DNA from: Panonychus citri
Taxonomy: Eukaryota; Arthropoda; Arachnida; Trombidiformes; Tetranychidae
Direction of reading: 5' to 3'
NCBI RefSeq assembly: GCF_014898815.1
Contig: NW_026515432.1
Coordinates: 25,037 to 89,036 of the forward strand
DNA length: 64,000 nucleotides
In this document: positions 1 through 12,032 of the stretch, one piece after another
Layout of the letters: each line of letters begins with the position of its first letter
Numbering within the stretch: the first letter of the stretch is position 1
Notes under the pieces: generated by a model
Seen by the model: the letters and a program-made list of their open reading frames with translations, nothing else
Databases searched by the model: none
What the model was told of the DNA's origin: nothing
Program-made: the position numbers and the translations under genes

Positions 1-400
1 ATTTCATTCTCAATTGTATTGATTAAAAAAAATGAACCTTAAGTTAACTGTACAGCTCTAACACCATTTCCATCATTAACATTTACATCTCACTCAAATT
101 CTCTCTCTTTCACTTCCTCTTCTCCTCCCACTCCCACTTCAACCACCTCCTTCTTATCAACCACATTGTGTAAGTGAAAGCAACAATTTGCCTCTGAAGT
201 AAAATATGAAAACTGTAAAAAAAAACCTTCACCATAGACAAACAAGTAAATTGAGCCTCAGGGGATTTTGCAAGATGGTGTGATGATCAAAATGATGTAT
301 AGATGAAGATAAAGATGGCGAAAAAAAAGAACTTAAAAATTCAATGCAATATATATTTCAAACTAATGTCTATGAAGATGATGAGGATGATAAAGAGATC

Positions 401-433
<33 letters not shown>
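401..433. repeat. (GA)n microsatellite
   Basis: A nearly pure GA tract, preceded by GAT-rich sequence. It is one of many purine-polarised tracts in the window. Confidence 0.9.
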
Positions 434-2127
434 TAAAAATGATTCCCTGACTCTCACCCAGTGAATGAGTTGATTGTAGTTCCCTAATGGTAAATATATA
501 AATCTTCAATTGAGACACTCTCATTGAACCATTTGCATGGTTTATTTAAAAATTCATCATCTTTATCATCATCTCAATCTTCATCTTCATCACCATGCAA
601 CACCAATACCCATGACAGATTTATGAAACACTTTTCTTGTTGCTTTCATTTCGCATTTATCATCCTCATCATCTTTTCATCTCTATCACTTTTTTTCAAA
701 GTCACTTTATTTTCCCCCTTATAATCTAATAATAATCGGGAGAAAACCTCTTCTTGACAGTTTTGCAACTGATCATCATTTTCGTCATCATCATCCATTT
801 GTTACACTCTATTTCAATTCTAATAGAGTCCATAAGCCATCATCATCCTCCATGGAAGATGATAATCATCATCACCATATTACATGATTTCCATTTGAGA
901 AAATTTCTTAGAAAAAATAATAATACAATCAATCCTCAAGTGAGAATCATTTTCTTTCATCAACTTTTCTTCATCATTACCAATTGTCAATGAAAGATTT
1001 GGATGATTGGATGATGAAGATGAGAATAAAAAATAATAATTCACTATTAAGATGATGAAGATTATCTGTTTAGATTTGGAGGAGAAGAGAGAAAAAAATT
1101 CTGACAGTTATCCCATTCACTGAATCATTACATTGAAGTTCTTGTATTGTATCATCTTCATCATCATGTTGTTCGGTGATAAAAAATAGAAGAAGAAGAT
1201 GAAGATGAAGAGAAGAGAAAGAGGAAAAGAAAGGATGATGATAAGGAAGATAATTTGATATATGGGGTCAAGTTATTTTTCCTGTTTCCTGGTGAAACAA
1301 AAGGTAATATCGATTTCAATTTCCAATAGAAAATAACGGTAAATCCAACGAGAGATTGTCTCCTTAATGGACCATTCAATTTCATCTATTTTCAAAAATC
1401 GAATGAATTTTATCCGAACTGACCATTACCATCATCTTGTCACTCTATCATTGTAAAATCAAATGAATTAACAATGAGCTCACACTTTCATCATCATCAC
1501 AATCATCATTGAATTAACATATCAATGAATCAGTTGGAATTGTATCAGAAAAAACAACAAGGTCATGGTTGAATTTCATCTCATGAAAGTTTCAGAGTCT
1601 CCTGATCTTGAAATAATCAAGACTCACGTGTTTCCATCAATAAGATTGACTTGGTAATAAATGGAAACATCCTCTGGTCATCTTTATCTTTCTCATCAAC
1701 AAAGAGTTTCTTTCTTCAGAGTTTTTCCTTTTTCTTTTCACCCTGAAAAAAAACATCAAACAGCAGGAAACTTACATCATCTTCATCATCAACAGAGAAA
1801 CTATCACAAAGTTTGTAGTTATTTTCAAGTATCTAAAATAAACTTGAAGGTAGAAACTTTTTTCCTCTCTTCCTTTTGAATGAAACAAGATGAAAATCTC
1901 TTGAAAGGACTTTAAACTTTGAATTTCCTGAGATTGAAATAGAACTGACCATGTGAAAATGAGAGAGATAGAAATCGATGATAAATGATGATATTTGCGA
2001 AAATGCATGAAATTCATTTCTCATCTATTTGAGAGAAACAAAGGTGAAAGTGATTGTTATTTCTTTGGAAGAAAAACTTTTTTATTCTAATCTTGAATAA
2101 TCAAACTTATTGATGGTAATGACCATC

Positions 2128-2129
<2 letters not shown>

Positions 2130-2166
<37 letters not shown>
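2130..2166. repeat. (GA)n microsatellite
   Basis: An uninterrupted GA dinucleotide tract of about 37 bp. On the minus strand it encodes the alternating Ser-Leu run of a spurious ORF. Confidence 0.9.
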
Positions 2167-2170
<4 letters not shown>

Positions 2171-4345
2171 TGTAATCTGTGATAAACAGGGAAATAAACA
2201 TCACTCCCTGAGATGAAGAGGTAAAGGATGAGAGTGGAAGAGAAAATGATCTGTCTATTCCTCGTGTTACCAGAAAATAAAAGGAAAAGATTTGCGGTTC
2301 TCCCACTCCCACTTCCATTTCCATCCCTCTGTCTAGCTTTTCATCATCTTCCTCTCTCGCACACAATAAATAGAGAGAGAGAGAGATGATGATGAAGATG
2401 ATCAAAACAAGATCATTACCTCAATCAATCCACAAAAAGAAGATGAAACAAAAAAATCTTCTATTAATGTTTCCAATCGCGTTTTAGATTGAATATCGAC
2501 CATTGAACATTATCTTATCCGAATAATATTATTAATACAACTTTTTTGTCGATGTTCATCTAACTGTTCACTTCTCACCCCACCTTTATATACCCACCCA
2601 GGCACATGATGTGCGTGTGATCTTATAATATCCGGATGAATGGTGTTGCTACCATTAGGACATTCTAATGATTACAAGAGGGAGAAAAGAGAGAGAGAAA
2701 GAAGAGAAAAAATCAACTATCGATTACTCCAAGTTATCTCATTTTTGTCTTCTACTCTATTTTCATCTCTCTCTTTCTCTCCATCACCCTTACTGTTGAT
2801 CATCGGCCCGATTTGAATATAATCTGTGTACAAGTTTCCAATTGAATGACCGGTTGTCATAAATATGTCACCTTAATCCCATTTTCAGATGATATTTGAT
2901 ATAATAAACATAATAAACCATAGACACCAATGTAAAAATGTATTTGCCTTAATATCCTTCCTAATATTTATAAAAACCAATGCAGATCCTTTTATCTCAT
3001 TCATCCAATCAAATTATTATAAACAGAGTTACTCCATTTTGTTTATTCATAAAATAAACATAATCAACAATCAATGATACTCATACAACAGCGACACACA
3101 CACACAGATACACTCATACTCACATAGATACACGCACTTATCAATTGACAGATACATGAATGAGATAACATTGACTCCTCTTCCGTCACCCACTTCCCAC
3201 CGTCTAAAGTCATAGATGATTATGATTACATGCATATATATATATATAGATGATGGTGATGATTATGATGATAATGAGTTCTAATGATTATACTGTATAT
3301 AAATACGTTGCTAATGATTTTGATGATTAGCAAAAAGATAATGATGTTAATGATGATAATGAGAATCCTCGATTACTTTACATGTATAGATTTTAACTTA
3401 AGATCTTTTTTGGCTTAAATTTTGTATTTTTTTCCTTTCACCTTCCGCCCCTGAAAAAAGATACACCATCATTAATACACAATATATTTGCCTCTTTATT
3501 GAAGCAATAATCTCATCATTCATCCTGCTAAGAAGATTTATCATCATTATTAGTAAACAATAACTTTATCATGATTATCATGATTAATATCAACAACCTT
3601 AAGTGTAATCAAGCAAATTTAATGTATCATAAGCACACAAACACACTTATGTTATATGAAAAACGTATTGTAATTACACCCTAACTAGATGATAATAATA
3701 GTGTTAATAAATGTAAATTGTTAACTTAATTACTATCTCATGTCTAACTTTGTGAGTACTTTATTGTTACAAAAATATATTCAATAACATAAGATGATAA
3801 TTAAATGAAATGATGATGAGTAGGATCCATTTTGATTAAGGGTTAGCTGGTAAATTTGGTTAATCAATCAATTACCATTTGGATTCAATCAATTTTCAAG
3901 GGGTTGATATGCAAATTAATTTATAAGCTATTGTAACTTGAACATTCATTAACTTTATTTTATTTATTTTTCATGATAAACTAAATGATAATGTCACATA
4001 AATTGAGAAGACAGAAAGAGAGAGACTATGGGAAGATGATTTTGTAAGCTGAATCCTCATAAACAGAATGAAGATCAAGATATGAGGTTGAGGGAAAATG
4101 GATGATTGGAGGAAGGAGGAAATAAGGTAAGGTGGGTAGGTTGGGAATCTACCAAAAGATGTAATAAAATAACAAGATAATAAAATTTTTTCTGGATACT
4201 CAGCATTTGGAAGAGACAAAGAATGGTATTGATGATGATAGTTGATGAGGGTATGATGAGCAATAGATATTTGAAGTAATTTAATGTTGAAATCATCATC
4301 ATCATCGTCTACATTTTCCTAATCATAGTACTTATCATTTGTATC

Positions 4346-4350
<5 letters not shown>

Positions 4351-4405
<55 letters not shown>
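4351..4405. repeat. (CT)n microsatellite, about 54 bp
   Basis: A long uninterrupted CT tract, the longest in the left part of the window. Confidence 0.95.
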
Positions 4406-4408
<3 letters not shown>

Positions 4409-5974
4409 AATACAATAAAAGGAGTTTTACCATCACTCATCATCCATTTTCTATCTCTCATCATCATTATCTTATCTTTCTCATCCATTGCTCGATTTCC
4501 ATCTTACCTGAGTATCTTTGCTCATGACTACACATAACATCAGACACCCAAACATTGAAGACAAATAGTTCAGCCGAGAAAAACCAAGAAAGAGAGTGAG
4601 TGAGTGAGTGAGTGAAAGAGGAGATAAGAGAAGAGAAAAGAGAGAGGTAGGGAGAGAGGGAGCTCGAAAACACCGTTATTATTATTACCCTGTTTGTGCA
4701 AATAAGTGCAATTGAATTTCAAGTACTCATGAGTGTGAACCTACATCACTTAACCAGGTAAAAATGATAAAGATGATTTGAAAAAAATAACGGTAAAAAA
4801 CTCTGTAAATCAAGTTGATCCTTTACCTTTTTGTACTCTTGCCATTTTAATCATTTAAACACTTACTAGACTGTTATTTTTTTCATCTTTCTTCATCTTT
4901 TTTTTCATCTTCGAACTAAAAAAATGAATTTCCACCCTGAATAACTCAGTCCTCATTTCCTGAGCATCTTTCCTTCATTATCATCTCTCCCCACTCTCAC
5001 TCAAAAATATCTTTTGTTATTTTATCTATTATCATGTTATTCAATTTTTTCTTCCATGCTTTTGAATTCTAATCATCTTTTTTTTCATTATCATGTTATT
5101 TTTACCGTTACTTTTGATTCATCATCATGTTAGTGATAATAAAACAACTTTCGAAATCTATTCAACCCTTTTCTTTCTGCTACACTATTGCAACTTGAAA
5201 GAAATTTCAATTTTATCGCAATTCGAAATCAGTTTACTTCCTTGTCGTTGCCGATATATGATTTCCACTCCCATTGCTACATTTATCTCTCATTGTTACC
5301 TGGTTCATGCTTTGGTGGAATAGGAAGAGTTGAGGGTGGGAAAAGATTGCTCAATTTTAAAGAGAAAAATACAAAAAAATCAATTGACTTTACATTTTTA
5401 ATTTCCTTTTGAGAGAGAGAAAAATTTTCTTTTCCAGCATTTAAACACAATCATTCACATCATCTTCATCTTTTTCATATTAAACTAAAAGTTAGATAAC
5501 TATGAACATGAAAAATTCAGACACTCTGAGGTTAGTGTTCATGAAGGAGAACACAAATTGTGTCAAGATTGCGTTTTAATTTAATTCACTCTCCACACTT
5601 TTAAGCTTCAGGGACCATAAATCTTGAGGGAGAGAGATGATGTATATGAAGATGGGAGAATGATGTAAACAATAAAGGTGGAGGTGGGAGGAGAAGTAGG
5701 AGGAAAAGAAGTGGTTTGTAAAGTTTTACGAAGTAAAAGTGTTCGATTTAAAAATAATTTATCAATAAGCCTTATAATGGGAACCCAACCCAAAAATTAC
5801 GAGAGAGAACTGAACTTTCCTGAGCAATATCCTTGATGTTTATTAAAATAAATGAGAATAAACTTTAAATGATGATGAGATTGGAAAAGATACTGATGAT
5901 GATGATTATCTTCATCAATGTAGAATATTAGTTTGTCTATTTGATTGTGAATTTTCAATTGTTTGCGATTGTGT

Positions 5975-5977
<3 letters not shown>

Positions 5978-6008
<31 letters not shown>
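5978..6008. repeat. (CT)n microsatellite
   Basis: An uninterrupted CT tract of about 30 bp. Confidence 0.9.
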
Positions 6009-6010
<2 letters not shown>

Positions 6011-9000
6011 GGCTACTCTTCCATAGGGTGAAATATATTATTTGGGGAAAATGGATAAAGGATGAAAATTGAATTACATGTAATCTTCTGGTGGATTTAC
6101 TTTGTGCCCAGAAGAGTTGATCAAGTATTATAATTGAAGCAGTTTTCAGAGTATAGACATGGAAAAGCTATTGACCAATTGACCATTTTCTTTCAAACCA
6201 AATAGTGACCAATGCATGCAATCAACAATTGTACACATTTGTTTGCTTGTTGTCTTTGCAAATAGAGTAAATAATGTAGATGTTGTTTCAGTTTTGTATT
6301 TATACTGAATCTCTGATAATAATAAACAACATAATCAACAGAAGCAACAAAGCAAAAATAAACTTTGATGCTGTTTTGTCAATCATCAGAATAGATTGCA
6401 GAGCATATAGCCTGAGGGTATGCAAAGGAAGTTCATTGTGTGTATATTATGAGCTTTCACTTTCTTAATGGATCTCGATAAGCTGAAGCTAATCGAGTGC
6501 AAGATTAAACTCTCTCTCTCTTTCTCTCGCCTTTAAACCTGGAATCATGGCTTCAACATCATTAATCATGTTGTTATATTGAAAACAACATGGTAAATGT
6601 TAGTTCTGTGAAGATGCATGGTGATCATTATTATTATCATCATCGACAGGTTCTCATGAACTTTTATTCGAAATTTTTCCTTAATACTTTTTTCTACTTC
6701 TATCTCTACTTCTCTTTCGCTCCTTTTCTGTTGATGGAGAGAAGAAATCGAAAGGTAAAAGCTTAAGGAAAGTTCAGTTAACTTGAGACTTTTATTCAGA
6801 TGAGAGAAGCAAAAATCATCATCTTAATATTAGTAATGATCATGATGATGATAATAGTAAAAAAAGAGAATGAGTCTTCCATCAAGAAGAAAGATTGGGA
6901 TGAGGGGAAAAAAATTTCTCTTCGTACATTTATCATATTAGATTCAGTTGGAGAAAATCGTAGATAGTCACGTGAGATATTTATAAAGGAAGAGAATATA
7001 AGAAAGAGGTGGAGATGATAAAGTGAGAGTAAGAGAGAAAAGGTGAAAAAAGATAAGTTGATGAGAGCAAGAATAAAATTCAGAGACTGAGTATATGAGG
7101 ATGAAGATGATGATGATGAGTCTTAAAATAGATGAGCTTAAGCAGATTGCAAAATGCTTTACCGGTCGAGAGGAAAAAAAGATGACAGGGGAAGATGATG
7201 AAAAAGAAAGAGATAGACTTATGATGATGATGATGATGAAAAAAGGAAGAAAGGTTGACGATAGCAATCTCAGTGAACCATTCAAGAAAAAAGAGGAGGT
7301 ATAAAAATGGGAAGATGATGATGATGATAGAGTAGGAGGAAAGAGAGATTGAGAGAAAGTGAAAGATAAATTTTCCCTCTGTGAGACCATTGAAACGAAT
7401 TGAATCGAATTGAATTGTCAACCAAGCACGTCCCACAACAATTAATAGGTGTCATACAAATTTATCTTTGGGACACGAAACAGCAAGACAATGGTCAGCC
7501 ATTGATTCATTTGGATTCATTTACTATTCAGTGCAAGATATAAAACTTTGAATCTTCCTCTTTCTCTCTCTCTTTCTCCTCTTAAATGATTGAGCAAAAT
7601 CATTGTACCGAGAGAAAGAGGAAAGCTTGAAAAATTGAGTATCGACAGAATCAAGAATCATCATAATGATCAAAAAAAAGTATCTAATTCAAAGGAAACA
7701 AAAGTTCACATTCTCAGAGTATAAATACTCTGATAACATTTACTTGGTGTTCAAAATATTAAACACAGATCTTTATGTCTCTCTCTTTCTTTATACAAAC
7801 TTCATGTATTTCCATTTCGATTCCAGAACAATGGGAAAAAATATCATTACAAAGATCATAATATCACCATTTAGCATCATGATTAACTAAATGCATTTTA
7901 TATGAAGAAAATGAAATTTCAACTATTTACTTGAATAGAGTTTAGTTTGACAGTTTCAAATCAATTTATCTTTGTTGTTTTCAGTTGTAAATTCTGATTA
8001 TGATTCTGATTGTTTTTGGCTCTTTATAATATCAATATTTTCAAACTGTAGTAAAATTATTTATTATTTTAATATAAGTTAATTTGCGAATTTATTTCAA
8101 CAATTATCACCACTGACCAGGATCAACAAATTTATAAACTACATGAAATGATTAAAGTTCAATCTCTAAACTGAATAATTATTTCCTGTAGAAATGAGCA
8201 GAATTTTTAAAAGAAAAGAATATTCTTTCGAAAAATGAACAATTTTTCAGATGAATAATCTCGACTTTTCCTGTAAATTGTGACTTCATTCAATCTAAAT
8301 TAATTAATTTCATTACCGAGTCAATAGAAAATTCTAAATGCTACTTTTTGTATTAAAAATTATACTTATCATTCACCTCGTCAAGTGATCAAATTTATTA
8401 AAGTTTATTGATCTTCATGATGGTTTGATTCATTATAAGAATTTTGGTTAAAACGGAAATAGAAACAATTGAGAGTTAATGAGTTATTTAATGACCGGAA
8501 CTGCTAAGATTGAGATAGTGAATTGCATGAATATGATTTTCCAATACAAAATACCAAAATATTAATGTTAATAATAATCTGTATTCAGTTTTGATCATGG
8601 AAACGATTATTATCCTCATGTTATCATGGTTAGTTATCTGTGCATGATACAAAGTCTAAAGTTAGGGTTAAGTTGAGGTATCAACCATTGAACGGAAGTT
8701 ACAAGTCAATCAGAAGTAAAGGGAAACAGGGCATCCGGAAGTGAGATTGAAGGTTTACTGCTATTTTATCTCGGAAATTTTTTCCTCTTTGACTAATGTT
8801 ATATTTTCTATTAATGATAACGATGATGATAATGATCATGATGGTAATGATAATCTATTGCAATAGACTGGGAGGATCTATTTAGGGGGTTGCTCTAGTT
8901 CACTTTAAGGAGAGTGATGCATTTCATTCGGCTAAAATCTATGTCGATTTGAATTTATGTTACCTACTATACACGTTTTGTAAATTACTTTGTATACTAG

Positions 9001-9017
9001 CTGTTAAACAAAGAATT

Positions 9018-9850
9018 AAATAGTATGACGAAACTTTAATTGAAGCCAGTGGATTAGGTCAACGTATTAATCCATCAATTGCCAATCGACCTCGACCATC
9101 ATCAACAACATTTCCACCACCAAAGATTATTCTCTTGTGATCAAGCAACAAGGTTTTCTTGATACTGTTGCCCCAACACTCATACCAGCATCTACAGGGC
9201 TATTCAGCTATTTTTACCGATGTTTTTTGCGATTTTCTCATCAACTAAGAATCAAAGAGACACGGGACTGTGTGTATGAGTTTGAGCGATACTCAATTGT
9301 CATATCAAAAGATCAAGGCTTAAGGTCATCGGTGAAATAACGCGTTTCAAGGTCATCTGAAGGAACCTCAGTTATACTCACATTTTAACGCCGGATAATG
9401 AGTTTAAAGATCGTTGTTGTTACAGATCTGAGATATTACAGTTTATTTGAATAACTGTTGAAAATCTTCTATTCAATTAATTTATCTTAACGTGCAAAGC
9501 AAAGCTCATAGAAACCTCAAAACTTGTCAGCAGTATAACTGAATATTCTTTTTTGTTGAATTACTTTCAGATGACCTTGAAACGCGTTATTTCACTGATG
9601 ACCTTAATGACCTTGATCTTTTGATATGACAATTGAGTATCGCTCAAACTCATACCACTCAAGTCTTGTGTCTCTCTGACTCTTAGTTGCTGAGAAAATC
9701 ACAAAAAACATCGGTAAAAATAGCTGAATAGCCCTGTATAATACATGTAAGAAAATGTCCTCGGAGGATACCAATACTATCGTTGTTGATAGTTTACCAC
9801 CACCAAGTGAAATGAAACACAAATCTTCAACACCATAATCTTCATCAAAA
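9018..9850 (+). pseudogene. Coding-like remnant split by a MITE
   Basis: Codon-like sequence just left of the MITE (about 9018-9150) reads as a Pro/Ser/Arg-rich peptide containing EASGLGQRINPS and TTFPPPK, then a stop. Just right of the MITE (9752-9835) another open stretch reads MSSEDTNTIVVDSLPPPSE before a stop. Both are less AT-rich than the surroundings and both are Pro-rich, so they may be two halves of one host or transposon coding segment. I do not recognise a family, and the two frames are not shown to be continuous. This is a weak call. Confidence 0.2.
9195..9736. mobile_element. Foldback MITE with ~170-bp terminal inverted repeats, TA flanks
   Basis: The element begins CAGGGCTATTCAGC and ends with the exact reverse complement, GCTGAATAGCCCTG. 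It is flanked on each side by TA (9193-9194 and 9737-9738), the target preference of the Tc1/mariner superfamily. The inverted repeats run roughly 170 bp per arm with few mismatches, around a central unpaired region of about 190 bp. No transposase is encoded, so it is non-autonomous. The right arm carries two AGGTCA half-sites as a direct repeat spaced by 3 bp (TGACCT-TAA-TGACCT, 9599-9613). A related copy lies at 57189. Assignment to a superfamily rests only on the TA flanks and the CAGGG ends. Confidence 0.85.
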
Positions 9851-10302
9851 ATACAAAAAATATATATAAAGGAACTCACCATCAAAGAAGCCCTAAGCTG
9901 ATAGGGATAAACTAAAAAGTTCAGCATCCTTTTGTGCTGTAGCAATCAGCCCATTGGTCATTTCGATGAGAGAAGAAAAACAAAAAGAACAAAAAAATTC
10001 CAAACGGAAATGAAAAATACAAAAAAAGAGTAACAATCTAAATGACAATGTGTCGAACTTTAAGTGACCTTACCGATAAAATGCAAGTGCGTTTTAACCC
10101 AGAGACCGGAAATGTTAAGCCAATCAAGCGTTTAACGCCCAGACACCATTTCTTTATAAATCTAAGTGAAGTTGGGTTACTTCTCACGACAGTTGAATTT
10201 AACTTTACCCTTAGGTCATACTCTGTACCCTTATCAATAAACCACCTTTCACACTTATTACCCCATTGATTCCTCGTTGGGTTAGTTTTAACATGTCAAC
10301 CT

Positions 10303-10660
10303 TTATTTTATAGTGGCTTCCTGAAAGGCCGTTAGAATTCGTCGATGTCCGGCATCTTTGTAACCATAGAAAACAATTGTAGTAAATTTTTCCAACATTT
10401 CCATTCTAAAATGTTCCAAAAGTCATCGTTTGGATCCTAGACCATAAAGCACAACATTATAACCTTTGGTTAACATGGCAAATAGTTTGGGAAACAATTT
10501 TTGTGACTCATTATCAAGAGTTTTTTTCTCCTTGGGATGATTTTCATGAGTAATCATCTGAGCCTCATCAATTCTTAAATCAGACAAAGTGTCTTCATAA
10601 TTAGAGGGACGAGATGCGTTATCAAGAAAATAGTCCAAGAATTGAGTGGATGAAAGAGCA
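10303..10660 (-). pseudogene. ORC2-like (origin recognition complex subunit 2) fragment, broken
   Basis: The frame contains LTKGYNVVLYGLGSKR followed, after an in-frame TGA at 10423-10425, by LLEHFRMEMLEKF. This is the family-specific LYGLGSKRDLLERF block of ORC2, with the stop sitting where the family Asp is expected. Upstream, YFLDNASRPSNYEDTLSDLR resembles the ORC2 segment preceding this block. After about 38 more codons the frame hits TAA (10303-10305), so only a small internal part of the protein is present. A possible upstream exon (10714-10764) has an AG before it and GTAAG after it, which argues against a simple processed retrocopy. In life ORC2 helps load the replication helicase at origins; this copy cannot make a normal protein. 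The functional gene must be elsewhere. Confidence 0.7.
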
Positions 10661-10839
10661 GCCTAAATTTAAAATTATTGCAATGAATTTTCTTACTGTT
10701 ACTACTTTCTTACTGTTGCAATGAGATCTTTTCAAATTTTGCTCAGTCGATGTAACAGATTTGTCTGAAACAAACAAAGAATTTTCAAAAGACAAATTAG
10801 GAGTTATTTTGAATGAGAACAAAAGGACACAAATTTTGA

Positions 10840-11482
10840 CTCACCCATTGTTATTTTAATTTTGATATCAGTGAGTTATGATATGAAGCTGTTACACCTG
10901 CACTAATAATTTCAAGATCGCTAGATGGCAGCATTTTACCTAAGCTTTGGCAAAATAGAAAAAACTAGTCTTTGGAATAAATGGAATTTTTAGAATTTAG
11001 TATTTAAAATTTATTTTAAAAAGATTCAAAATCACTTTTTTCCCCTTTTATGTTCCAATGAAAACGAAAATTCGAAAATGTCAGGTTAATCCCTGAAAAG
11101 AGTAAACTCTCTTATAACAGGAGCAATAGACGCAATAAAATCTCAGTCCAACGTGTTTTCGGGTGTGGTCCCGAACTGAATTTGATTTGCCTTTTGCTCC
11201 ACTTCATTGCATGGTTTCCCGTTCTAATTGCAGAAGTAACTCCTGTGCAAACGCTTGAGGTGGGATTCGACCTTTTCATCCACTTCTGCAAACTTTATAT
11301 AGTTTTCGCCATTTCCAAATTTTATTCTATATGAAAAGTTATTTCTCTTTCTCTTCTTTCTCCTTCCGTATCTATGGAAACTGAGATGCTATAGATGTTT
11401 TCACGCCTCTTACACTCATCAAGCGAAATATCATTGCTCATCAATCTTTGATACAAGGAAAAACACAATTTCAATAGTTTTT
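10840..11482. other. Non-coding or degenerate stretch between ORC2-like fragment and interrupted ORF
   Basis: Short coding-like runs on the minus strand (for example around 11300-11480, with SLYQRLMSNDISLDECKRR) appear in shifting frames, suggesting decayed coding sequence downstream of the ORF that the LTR element interrupts. I do not recognise a domain. A CTCF-core-like word (GCTAGATGGCAGC) lies at about 10920. Confidence 0.35.
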
Positions 11483-11722
11483 CTTGGTAAATAGCACTTT
11501 GACTATCTTAAACAATGTTTTAAAATCCTCGAATGTATTTGCTCCATTTAACCAATCTGGTTGAAAATCAAGTGATGATTGTTGAGCTTTGGATGATGAT
11601 GATTAAAGTTCGGATGATGATGATTGAGGTTCGGTTGTTGGTGGTTGATTAATTGATGATGGTCGACGTTTATTACACTTAACCTTTTTCTTTGGTGTAT
11701 CACATTGTCCAGAAATACCTCT
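11483..11722 (-). pseudogene. Interrupted unknown ORF, downstream half
   Basis: Reading the minus strand leftward from the 3' LTR, the flank continues in the frame left at the other side of the element: GISGQCDTPKKKVKCNKRRPSS, then an Ser/Gln/Pro-rich stretch, a TAA at 11603-11605, and further coding-like residues (SLDFQPDWLNGANTFEDF). The matching upstream half ends at 20877. Together they form a Lys/Ser-rich, low-complexity polypeptide that I do not recognise. The frame is restored exactly if the LTR element and one copy of the CCTCT duplication are removed, which supports a single pre-insertion ORF. Confidence 0.55.
11718..11722. repeat. Target-site duplication, left copy (CCTCT)
   Basis: CCTCT directly abuts the outer TGTTGG of the left LTR and is matched by CCTCT at 20872-20876 after the right LTR. 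Five base pairs is a usual duplication length for Ty3/gypsy-type integrases. Confidence 0.9.
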
Positions 11723-12000
11723 TGTTGGTTTTCACCTTGAAATAACCTTTGGGTTTTTACTGTTTAAAAGATACTTTATTTTTCTTATGTGTTTGGGATG
11801 AGATCCCCACTCCAACTACTACAATTCTATTTTTTTCATCATCATCATTATCTTCATCCTCATCTTCATCTTCATCCGCATCCTCATCTCTATCTTCATC
11901 CGCATCCTCATCTTCATCTTCATCCGCATCCTCATCTTCATCTTCGTCTGCATCCTCATCCTTATTTGGATCTTGGGTTGCAACTATTTTGTTGCCAACA
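11723..12000 (-). repeat. 3' LTR (278 bp)
   Basis: TGTTGG at one edge and CCAACA at the other give perfect 6-bp terminal inverted repeats. In the element's sense the LTR holds a Glu/Asp-codon microsatellite (ATC/TCC-rich on the plus strand) and an AATAAA signal near its end (plus-strand tttatttttc, about 11771). It differs from the other LTR by roughly four substitutions and one 12-bp microsatellite indel. Confidence 0.95.
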
Positions 12001-12009
12001 TTTCCCCGG
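12001..12009 (-). promoter_or_regulatory. Polypurine tract for plus-strand priming
   Basis: On the minus strand CCGGGGAAA directly precedes the TGTTGG start of the 3' LTR, the position where retroelements prime plus-strand DNA synthesis. It is short but purine-rich apart from the leading CC. Confidence 0.7.
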
Positions 12010-12032
12010 TGTTATGGTGACCATTCCATTGG

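Larger units (their letters stand above)
1..9000. other. Non-coding, microsatellite-rich stretch
   Basis: I see no recognisable gene here. Open frames are low-complexity Ser/Leu/Ile/His stretches produced by (CT)n, (ATC)n and A/T runs on one strand or the other. The stretch could be intergenic or a long intron of a gene outside the window. A TATA-like word near 2586 (tttatatacc) lies in a slightly more GC-rich patch, but nothing downstream supports a transcript. Confidence 0.6.

Noticed and set aside
2082..2405. Minus-strand frame with Ser-Leu repeats.
   Set aside because: Encoded by a (GA)n tract; same for the similar frames at 4339, 7095, 29641, 31989, 38098 and 61444.
9604..9945. 113-codon minus-strand frame across the MITE right end.
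   Set aside because: Built from the MITE arm and flanking low-complexity DNA, with no domain.
11260..11285. tRNA B-box-like word on the minus strand (GGTCGAATCCCACC), suggesting a tRNA or SINE.
   Set aside because: No stem pairing to form the T arm and no A box at proper distance.
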